Of a DNA stretch of 5,206 nucleotides, positions 1 to 5,206 are shown one piece after another. The notes beneath the pieces were generated by a model, which was given only the letters and a program-made list of their open reading frames with translations, did no database searches and was not told the origin of the DNA. The position numbers and the translations under genes were made by a program. Each line of letters opens with the position of its first letter. Position 1 is the first letter of the stretch. Source of the stretch: Candidatus Bathyarchaeota archaeon (lineage in GTDB: Archaea > Thermoproteota > Bathyarchaeia > 40CM-2-53-6); the NCBI GenBank assembly GCA_005884605.1, contig VBBE01000045.1, positions 1 to 5,206 of the forward strand, written 5' to 3'.

Positions 1-336
1 CCAGAGAAATATTCCTCCGACAACCGTTGCAATGACAACTCCCACCGTGGCGAGCCGGAGAGCAGGTCTCGCGACAGCTCGAAACTCTTCGAATCGAATG
101 TTCATCGTTGTTTCGAAGAGTAATGGTGGGAGGACAAGTCCGACGAATAGGCCTCCCCCTACCAAGCTGTCGTAGAGCAGGCTAACTCCTAGGATGGAGG
201 AGAGTGAGGAGCCGGCTATCGCGACTCCGAAGAGCACGAGAATGATCGTGTAGGGAACTCTGGCCTTGCTTGAGATGATTGTCGCTGTTAGCGAGATTGC
301 GAGGAAGGCAGAGAGTATGATTTCAAGGGACGGCAA
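1..336 (-). CDS. Na+/H+ antiporter, CPA1/NhaP-type, N-terminal part (3' end outside window)
   Basis: Membrane protein expected to exchange Na+ (or K+) for protons across the cytoplasmic membrane. Only the first 112 residues are in the window; the frame is open to base 1. Two hydrophobic segments (about residues 4-23 and 27-46) come first, with the VPYT motif at 27-30 between them and the core. The family signature LVLPPLLFE is at 67-75, followed by an amphipathic stretch (NIRFEEFR, 79-86) and the start of another membrane segment (95-112). This order matches the N-terminus of CPA1 antiporters (family knowledge). An in-frame TAA at 340-342 sits just before the TTG at 334-336, so TTG is the only start that keeps the whole first membrane helix; no Shine-Dalgarno site is visible. 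It lies 118 bases downstream of the broken phosphoesterase on the same strand. The ion and direction of transport cannot be told from this part. Confidence 0.85.
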   Translation of the reverse strand, partial: MPSLEIILSAFLAISLTATIISSKARVPYTIILVLFGVAIAGSSLSSILGVSLLYDSLVGGGLFVGLVLPPLLFETTMNIRFEEFRAVARPALRLATVGVVIATVVGGIFLW

Positions 337-454
337 CGCTTAGACGATCGTTCAATCGAATTGGTACATGTAGTTGCCTCTAATGCTCGACAAGTTTCTG
401 CTGGAGAATCTAGTCAACACGACCGTCCGAAAGCCCACTTCGGCAAAGACGCGG

Positions 455-1476
455 CTATGCCGGTGGCGGAGCAGGCGGTCGATTGAAATCGAAACAGTCC
501 GACATGTCATCGGCCTGCGCGTCCCTTTGGTTAAGCGTAGGCAGTCCGAATGCGGAGTCGCAGAAACGGACAAGACTCACGTGCGAGTGTAGCTTCTTCG
601 AGATGTAGCCGGATCTAGCAAACGGGCTGAGCACAAGACAGCCCACCCGCGAGCCGTAACGGAACTGTGTTCCCTTGTAGGATGGCTGCGGCGTCGCAAG
701 CTTCCAAGCTTCGACGTTCTGCGGGTCCACATGGTCATACTATCCACCCCAACAATCCCAGGTCACGAAGATGGCAACTCTCGACCAGAGCCCGCCCTTA
801 ACGATGGCATTTACTTGGTCGACAGTCCATTGCATGCCAGTCGTAACATTTCCCATCCGGCCCCTACCAGGATCCGGTGGATGTTCATCAAACTGGCCTG
901 GAGCCAGGACCCAGGAGACGCTGGGCAGTTTTCCAGCAAGCGCATCATTTGCGAACTGGTCAGAGGTGGACTTGTTCCTCCCGCCAACACCGATCAGATA
1001 TTGAAACGCGTATCCTCCATAGTTGCCCCAAGTCAGTTTGTGGCTTCAAGGCTTAGCGGAAGCGAGGAGGAGATTCTAGAAGTGTCTCCGGGCTTCGGGC
1101 TGTCTATGAAGGGAGAGTCGGCAGCGACCAGCATCAAATGGTTCGGCGTCGAAGGCCCAGCGACGTCGGTGAAATACTGGTCGCAGAGCGTAAATTTTCT
1201 AGCGTATGCAAAGTAAGCTGGTATTTCAGCCTCGACGAACTGTTGGCGGACAGAAGTCGCCTGCCGAGTTAGCCAAGCGCTGTGCCGATGGTCCGGGTCC
1301 CGAGGCGGCGGATTGGGCGACCTCGGCATTGTCATCCCGTTAGCTCCGGGGAAGGTGCCGAAGTAATTGTCGAAGCAGTGGTTCTCCTTGACGATGATCA
1401 CTACGTGATCGATTTTGCCGGACCCTGGTCCACTCGCCGGCTGCTTAGCCGTAACCATGTGAGGATTCGAGACCAT
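455..1476 (-). pseudogene. Phosphoesterase (phospholipase C / AcpA acid phosphatase family), frameshifted and interrupted
   Basis: The remains of a metal-dependent phosphoesterase, about 340 residues once repaired. Piece 1 (1476 to 1033) has the N-terminal signature KIDHVVIIVKENHCFDNYFG (residues 21-40, including the E31-N32 pair that binds metal in this family) and then CDQYFTDVAGPSTPNHLML, the loop that carries the Ser/Thr nucleophile. It ends at a TGA at 1033-1035. Reading one base out of frame continues the protein without loss, as TWGNYGGYAFQYLIG, so about one base has been lost near 1033-1036. Piece 2 runs to a TAG at 740-742, inside the motif normally read as TWD(D/E)xGG(W/F)YDHV; here it reads TWDCWGG-stop-YDHV. 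Piece 3 (739 to 458) finishes with YGSRVGCLVLSPFARSGY, HSHVSLVRFC, LNQRDAQADDMSDCFDF and a proline-rich end. Start ATG at 1476, with an in-frame stop at 1492-1494; no signal peptide is seen. A sequencing error could explain one lesion, hardly both. Confidence 0.88.
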
Positions 1477-1605
1477 CCGAAAGAATCTATTTTACGCTTG
1501 TTTTATTGCCATCAACAAACATCGTCGAATCAAGCAGGGGCATGTGACATGAAGTTCACATACTAGGCCCGTCTTGCAGTCTCACTGGATGTCGAGAGTC
1601 TCAAA
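1477..1605. promoter_or_regulatory. Divergent intergenic region, probable promoters for the arc operon and the phosphoesterase
   Basis: This is the only divergent spacer in the window, so the operon promoter should lie here. Bases 1481-1530 are about 32% G+C, clearly more AT-rich than the genes around them. On the minus strand the run AATAAAAC (1500-1507) lies 24-31 bases upstream of the phosphoesterase ATG, the distance expected for an archaeal TATA box of a leaderless transcript. On the plus strand TATTTTA (1488-1494) and TTTTATT (1501-1507) are TATA-like but sit about 100 bases before the TTG of the first arc gene, which would imply a leader. The promoter role is inferred from position and composition; no exact BRE/TATA consensus is claimed. 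Confidence 0.4.
1542..1561. promoter_or_regulatory. Interrupted palindrome ATGTGA-N8-TCACAT, candidate operator
   Basis: Perfect 6-bp arms around an 8-bp spacer, centred about 54 bases before the TTG start of the first arc gene. The form suits a homodimeric helix-turn-helix regulator. The arms contain TGTGA/TCACA as in CRP/FNR-type sites, but the spacing between those pentamers is 8 rather than 6, so this is not a standard CRP site. A regulatory role is inference; a 6-bp repeat can arise by chance. Confidence 0.35.
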
Positions 1606-2529
1606 TTGAAAAGTTTCCTTTCGGTGGCCGACGCTTCCAGACTAGAGATGGACAGAGTTCTCGCGAGAGCCAAGGCCATTAAGACCCTCATCAAACGAGG
1701 ACGATCTCTCGCCACACTAAGGGGGAAGATTGCCGGACTGCTTTTCGAGAAGCCGTCGACTCGGACCCGGGCGAGCTTCGAGGTTGCCGCTCGCAGACTT
1801 GGTGGGGACTCAATCTACCTGGCCGCCAACGAGCTTCAGCTTAGCAGAGGCGAGCCGGTGAAAGATACGGCAAGGATTCTGGGCGGGTATCTTGACGGGA
1901 TTGTTGCGAGGGTCTACTCGCACGACACCGTGATGCAGTTGGCGAAGTATTCGAGAGTACCCGTTATCAACGCGTTGAGCGACCTTGAGCATCCGACCCA
2001 GATCGTGTCCGATCTTTTGACCATTCAAGAGGTGAAGGGGAAGCTGAAAGGATTGAAGCTCGCTTATGTCGGTGACGGGAACAACGTCTGCAACTCTCTA
2101 CTTCTCGGTGGGGCACTGGAGGGCATGAGCATCTCTGTAGCATGCCCGGCAGGTTACGAGCCGAACGCGACAGTTCTCAGTGAAGCGGAGAAAACCTCGC
2201 GGACCGCAGGCGGCAATATTGATGTGTCACATGATCCCCTACAAGCCGCTAAGGATGCAGATTTGTTGTACACGGATGTCTGGGTCAGCATGGGTGACGA
2301 GGCTTCGAAGGAGAAGAGAATGAAGGATTTCAACGGCTACCAGATCAACGATGATCTTCTGAAGGTAGCCAAGAAAGACGCTAGTGTCATGCACTGCCTC
2401 CCGGCGCACAGGGGTCTTGAGATTACTGATGATGCGATCGAGGGCAAACAGTCGATTGTCTGGCAGCAAGGCGAGAACAAGCTCTACGGTGCCGCATCTG
2501 TGCTAGAGTGGCTTTTGCATCAGAAGTAG
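1606..2529 (+). CDS. arcB: Ornithine carbamoyltransferase (catabolic, ADI pathway)
   Basis: Cytoplasmic enzyme that interconverts ornithine + carbamoyl phosphate and citrulline + phosphate. Beside arcA and arcC it should run towards phosphorolysis of citrulline, although such enzymes are often named argF and may also serve biosynthesis. It has 307 residues, the usual length. The carbamoyl-phosphate domain has FEKPSTRTR (47-55, STRTR at 51-55) and HPTQ (129-132). The ornithine domain has YVGDGNNVCNS (154-164), DVWVSMG (224-230, the SMG loop of ornithine-specific enzymes, unlike putrescine carbamoyltransferases) and HCLPAHRG (263-270, with the catalytic Cys). One oddity is ENK at 290-292, where relatives usually have ENR. 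The start is TTG 1606: the in-frame stop at 1564-1566 leaves no upstream ATG, the protein from TTG begins in the family-like way (KSFLSVADAS), and the first ATG would cut 14 residues. There is no clear Shine-Dalgarno site. The next gene starts 16 bases on. Confidence 0.95.
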   Translation: MKSFLSVADASRLEMDRVLARAKAIKTLIKRGRSLATLRGKIAGLLFEKPSTRTRASFEVAARRLGGDSIYLAANELQLSRGEPVKDTARILGGYLDGIVARVYSHDTVMQLAKYSRVPVINALSDLEHPTQIVSDLLTIQEVKGKLKGLKLAYVGDGNNVCNSLLLGGALEGMSISVACPAGYEPNATVLSEAEKTSRTAGGNIDVSHDPLQAAKDADLLYTDVWVSMGDEASKEKRMKDFNGYQINDDLLKVAKKDASVMHCLPAHRGLEITDDAIEGKQSIVWQQGENKLYGAASVLEWLLHQK

Positions 2530-2545
2530 CCTTGGCGGGGCTTTC

Positions 2546-3853
2546 TTGGATTCCAAAGTCAGAGCAGAGTGGGACTCTCTACAGGATGTTGTGATTCACA
2601 GACCGGGAACTGAGATGTTCTTCGGGCTCATCGAACCCTTCGCGTTCCTCTACGAACGAGCCTTCAACATGGACGAGGCCATCCATGAGCATAGAGAACT
2701 TGAACACGCACTCGACCTGACCGGGGTAAGAGTCCACCGACTGAAACACCTCGCGATCAAACTGGCGAGGGAGGACCCCGAGCTAGTTGGGATGCTGACG
2801 AAATATGCGAAAGGGATAGTGAAGTTCGAGGGTCCAGTTGCTGAAGTCAAGAGAGCGCGGCGCGAATTCGAGAGGAACCTACCGGAGCTAGGCATAGAGA
2901 CCATCTTCAGCGTCTTGGTTTTCAGGCCTAGCATTAGACTGGACCAGAAGAGGGGCGTCAGAATGATGTACCCCCGGGTACAGCTCGATGTGCCCCTCGC
3001 GAATCTGTTTTTCATGCGGGACCAGCAAGTTGCCTCCGACCTTGGCTTGATTGTTGGCAGAATGTCGAAGCCGCAGCGTCGGATGGAGCCGGATATCACG
3101 AGCACCATATTGGAGATGGCCGGCGCGAAAATAGTCAATCGCGTCAAGGCGCCTGGAACATTCGAGGGAGGCGATTTCATACCGGCGGGTAAAATCGCGA
3201 TGATCGGAATCGGCGATAGAACAAATTTGAACGGTGCGAGTCAGGTTCTCCGACGCGGGACCAACTTCGAGGAGGTTGCCGTGATTCACCAGCCAGCCCA
3301 TCCCCTGATTCCTGGTGACGAGCCTGATCCGATGATCAACATGCATCTGGACACTTACCTCAATTTTCCCGGAAAGAATATCGCCGTCGGATGCATTCCA
3401 CTCTTGAAACGGGCCAAGGTAGAGGTTTACCAGCGATCATCCCTTGGACATTACAAGAGGATGAGCAAGGCTCCCAACCTGTACGAGTACTTGATGAGTC
3501 ACAGATTCACCATTGTTCCCATAACGACCCTCGAACAAATGTGCTACGCGTCAAACTTCCTATGCGTAAAAGACCACAGCATCCTAGCCATCGAGGTTGA
3601 GAAGGTGGTAAAGAAAGTCCTGATAAACCTGGAGGCAAAGGCGCTGGCTGACCCGCATCGTTACCGTGCCCTCTTGGAGGAAGCGAGAAAGGACTTGGCG
3701 AGGCTCAAACAGTCCGACCAGTTCTTCCCACACAAACGTGAGTTCCAAGAACTTTCTATCGACGTGACGTCGCTCCAACTACAGGAGATTACAGGAGGAT
3801 ACGGAGGCATCCGCTGCATGACCTGCGTCCTCAACCGGAAACCCTCGAACTAG
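2546..3853 (+). CDS. arcA: Arginine deiminase
   Basis: Cytoplasmic enzyme hydrolysing L-arginine to citrulline + ammonia, the first step of the ADI pathway; its citrulline is used by the gene just upstream. It has 435 residues against about 405-420 for characterised bacterial enzymes. The N-terminus has the family pattern SLQDVVIHRPG (11-21). The catalytic set of the guanidine-modifying superfamily is complete: FMRDQ (D159), FEGGDF (E207, D210), MHLDT (H267, D269) and GGIRCMTC near the C-terminus (nucleophile C424). A helical region (about 50-120) matches the extra helix bundle typical of arginine deiminases and tells it from agmatine deiminase. Two oddities: a charged, helix-prone stretch at about 352-395 seems longer than in bacterial enzymes, and the usual CMTCP reads CMTCV. 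The start is TTG 2546, 16 bases after the OTC stop; the G-rich run at 2535-2540 is not a convincing Shine-Dalgarno site. Confidence 0.94.
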   Translation: MDSKVRAEWDSLQDVVIHRPGTEMFFGLIEPFAFLYERAFNMDEAIHEHRELEHALDLTGVRVHRLKHLAIKLAREDPELVGMLTKYAKGIVKFEGPVAEVKRARREFERNLPELGIETIFSVLVFRPSIRLDQKRGVRMMYPRVQLDVPLANLFFMRDQQVASDLGLIVGRMSKPQRRMEPDITSTILEMAGAKIVNRVKAPGTFEGGDFIPAGKIAMIGIGDRTNLNGASQVLRRGTNFEEVAVIHQPAHPLIPGDEPDPMINMHLDTYLNFPGKNIAVGCIPLLKRAKVEVYQRSSLGHYKRMSKAPNLYEYLMSHRFTIVPITTLEQMCYASNFLCVKDHSILAIEVEKVVKKVLINLEAKALADPHRYRALLEEARKDLARLKQSDQFFPHKREFQELSIDVTSLQLQEITGGYGGIRCMTCVLNRKPSN

Positions 3854-3862
3854 GTTCAGCGA

Positions 3863-4804
3863 ATGAAAGTGCTGGTAAGTCTAGGAGGCAACGCCATTCT
3901 CAAACACGGCCAGAAAGGGACAGCGGAAGAACAAGAAGCGAATGTGCAGAACACCGCTAAGCACCTTGCAGCGATTCTCCGCCGAGGCGAGAGAGTCGCC
4001 ATCACACATGGCAACGGACCACAAGTCGGAAACATTCTGTTACAGAATGAGATAGCAAAAGAGACGTTGCCGCCAATGCCTCTGGATGTCTGCGGGGCTG
4101 AGAGCCAGGGAATGATAGGCTACATGCTCCAGCGAGCACTCCGCAGCGAGCTAGAATCAGCAGGACAACACATTCCTGTTACGACAATAGTCTCCCAGAC
4201 CCTCGTCGACCCGAAAGATTCGGCTTTCAAGAATCCAACAAAGCCCGTAGGACCATTCTACACTGAAAAGGAAGCGCGCCGCCTTCAAGAGTCGAAAGGA
4301 TGGCATATCATCAGTGACAGTGGACGAGGCTATCGAAGAGTAGTTCCCTCTCCCACGCCTTTGGACATCTTGGAGAAGGAAACGATCATTCGCCTGTTCG
4401 AAACTGGGACTGTAGTGATTAGCGTGGGTGGGGGTGGAGTCCCTGTGATGAGAGACAAGGATGGTAGGCTAAGAGGCGTTGAAGCTGTCTTGGACAAGGA
4501 TCGAACGGCTGCCTTGCTAGGGAAGATTCTCGGAGTTGAGACTCTGCTCATCCTGACGGATGTCGAGAAGGTGTTCATCAACTACGGGAAGCCGGATCAG
4601 CGAGCCTTCGACAGTATAACCGTGCAAGAGTGCAAGAAGTATCTCGCGGAAGGCCAGTTCCCGGCAGGCAGTATGGGTCCCAAGATCGAAAGCGCGGTCA
4701 GTTTCCTGTCCGGCTCTTCAGGGAGAAGAGTGGTCATTGCTTCTCTGGAAAAGGCCGAAGAGGCCCTCGAAGGGATTGCCGGGACGACAATTACGAACCA
4801 GTAA
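3863..4804 (+). CDS. arcC: Carbamate kinase
   Basis: Cytoplasmic amino-acid-kinase-fold enzyme that transfers phosphate from carbamoyl phosphate to ADP, giving ATP and carbamate (which breaks down to CO2 and ammonia). It is the ATP-yielding last step of the pathway. It has 313 residues, the normal length, and every family motif in order: SLGGNA (6-11), THGNGPQVG (48-56), PLDVCGAESQGMIGY (73-87), NPTKPVGPFY (124-133), RRVVPSPTP (158-166), GGGGVPV (189-195), LDKDRTAALL (210-219), LTDV (231-234) and AGSMGPKIES (268-277). The insertion around 120-165 forms the lid subdomain peculiar to carbamate kinases, which separates it from acetylglutamate and UMP kinases. The start is ATG 3863, 9 bases after the arcA stop and giving MKVLVSLGGNA, the standard N-terminus. 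It is the only ATG start in the operon. Nothing looks damaged. Confidence 0.97.
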   Translation: MKVLVSLGGNAILKHGQKGTAEEQEANVQNTAKHLAAILRRGERVAITHGNGPQVGNILLQNEIAKETLPPMPLDVCGAESQGMIGYMLQRALRSELESAGQHIPVTTIVSQTLVDPKDSAFKNPTKPVGPFYTEKEARRLQESKGWHIISDSGRGYRRVVPSPTPLDILEKETIIRLFETGTVVISVGGGGVPVMRDKDGRLRGVEAVLDKDRTAALLGKILGVETLLILTDVEKVFINYGKPDQRAFDSITVQECKKYLAEGQFPAGSMGPKIESAVSFLSGSSGRRVVIASLEKAEEALEGIAGTTITNQ

Positions 4805-4869
4805 AAAGGTCAACTGCAAATTTTCGGTTGGAGAAATAACGACGCATCTGGCACTATGATTAAGGGTCC
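4805..4869. other. Convergent spacer between arcC and the universal stress protein gene
   Basis: This 65-base gap separates two genes that end towards each other, so both transcripts should terminate here. The visible candidates are weak: TTTT at 4821-4824 for the plus-strand operon, and a run of five T on the minus strand (4807-4803), which overlaps the arcC stop, for the stress protein. Short oligo-T runs can terminate archaeal transcription (established knowledge). No GC-rich hairpin followed by T, as in a bacterial intrinsic terminator, is seen. Confidence 0.3.
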
Positions 4870-5206
4870 CTAGACTCTTGAGGCGCCAGACTTCTGGCCA
4901 GAGGAAAGTCCCTGCCAGTCTGGGCCTTCGAGTCTTTCACCCTTGACGACCAGTACGGACCGAGTACACTTGTGCACTACTCTCTCTGAGACGCTGCCGA
5001 GGACGAGGCTACCGATATTGCCGAGCCCCCTACTGCCAACGAGGACGATGTCGGCATTGACCTCCTCCGCGCACTCGCAAATCTTGTCGACAACATTGCC
5101 CGAGAGAATCCGTGACTGGATTCTTACTCCGGCAGTACCGTACTTGTAGACTCCGCCTGTTCCACTGTGTGGTTCGACCGCGAGGCTATTCTCGGGAAAA
5201 TGCTTG
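4870..5206 (-). CDS. Universal stress protein (UspA family, ATP-binding type), C-terminal part (5' end outside window)
   Basis: Small cytoplasmic nucleotide-binding protein of the USP family, usually a dimer linked to stress survival; the specific role is unknown. The frame is open from the window edge (first whole codon 5203-5205) to the TAG at 4870-4872, giving 111 residues, most of a normal USP of about 140-150. Numbering from the edge, ADIVLVGSRGLG lies at 51-62, followed by GSVSERVV (70-77) and SVLVVK (83-88), the last beta strand. The residues fit the ATP-binding pattern G-2x-G-9x-G-S exactly (G57, G60, G70, S71), pointing to an ATP-binding rather than a UspA-like non-binding member. 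After the last strand come about 23 polar residues (GERLEGPDWQGL and on), longer than the usual end. It converges on the arc operon with a 65-base spacer. Confidence 0.9.
   Translation of the reverse strand, partial: KHFPENSLAVEPHSGTGGVYKYGTAGVRIQSRILSGNVVDKICECAEEVNADIVLVGSRGLGNIGSLVLGSVSERVVHKCTRSVLVVKGERLEGPDWQGLSSGQKSGASRV
4886..4923. repeat. Cluster of short inverted repeats (CCAGA/TCTGG) in the 3' end of the USP gene
   Basis: CCAGACT (4886-4892) pairs perfectly with AGTCTGG (4917-4923) across a 24-base loop, and the loop holds the 10-base palindrome TCTGGCCAGA (4893-4902). The cluster encodes the polar tail of the stress protein on the minus strand, so it may only reflect coding sequence. 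It lies 82-119 bases past the arcC stop and could fold in read-through RNA of either strand, but no T-run follows it. Confidence 0.3.

Noticed and set aside
731..1216. A 161-codon plus-strand open frame.
   Set aside because: It lies antisense to the phosphoesterase pseudogene, whose minus-strand translation is clearly homologous across the whole stretch. The plus-strand protein has no recognisable motif or low-complexity-free domain.
1542..1561. The palindrome as a CRP/FNR binding site.
   Set aside because: The TGTGA and TCACA half-sites are 8 rather than 6 bases apart, and the host looks archaeal; kept only as a candidate operator of unknown regulator.
1606..2529. Putrescine carbamoyltransferase.
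   Set aside because: The DVWVSMG loop is that of ornithine-specific enzymes, and no agmatine deiminase is present.
2546..3853. Agmatine deiminase or amidinotransferase instead of arginine deiminase.
   Set aside because: The MRD, EGGD, HLDT and C-terminal CMTC motifs in ADI order, the helical insertion, and the OTC and carbamate kinase neighbours fit arginine deiminase best.
4901..4911. GAGGAAAGTCC, identical to a conserved core motif of RNase P RNA.
   Set aside because: The following 300 bases are a clear universal stress protein on the opposite strand, and no other RNase P landmark such as ACAGAA or the P4 partner strand appears. It is an 11-base coincidence.
4943..5149. A 68-codon plus-strand open frame, rich in Thr, Leu and Pro.
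   Set aside because: It is antisense to the universal stress protein, whose nucleotide-binding motif is exact on the minus strand.

Overview
The window carries a complete arginine deiminase (ADI) pathway on the plus strand: ornithine carbamoyltransferase (1606-2529), arginine deiminase (2546-3853) and carbamate kinase (3863-4804). The genes are separated by only 16 and 9 bases, so they very probably form one operon in the order B-A-C. Together they would convert arginine to ornithine, two ammonia and CO2 and make one ATP per arginine by substrate-level phosphorylation. No arginine/ornithine exchanger (arcD) and no regulator gene lies within the window.

All flanking genes are on the minus strand. 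At the left edge is the N-terminal 112 residues of a CPA1/NhaP-type Na+/H+ antiporter (1-336, running off the window). Next is a decayed phosphoesterase of the phospholipase C / acid phosphatase (AcpA) family (455-1476), broken by one frameshift and one in-frame stop. At the right edge, convergent with the operon, is the C-terminal 111 residues of an ATP-binding-type universal stress protein (4870-5206). The divergent spacer 1477-1605 between the pseudogene and the operon is AT-rich in its first half and holds a perfect 6-bp inverted repeat with an 8-bp spacer, a candidate operator.

The organism is most likely an archaeon, perhaps a mesophilic Thermoproteota lineage of the Nitrososphaeria/Bathyarchaeia kind. 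This is inference from TTG starts on three genes, the lack of convincing Shine-Dalgarno sites, an archaeal-looking OTC, and the antiporter/USP/phosphoesterase neighbourhood. A bacterium cannot be excluded from this window alone. There is no RNA gene, CRISPR array, transposase or integrase here.

The points most worth a second look are the recently broken phosphoesterase, the B-A-C arrangement without a transporter, the candidate operator, a Lys in place of a conserved C-terminal Arg in the OTC, and an extra charged helical segment in the arginine deiminase.
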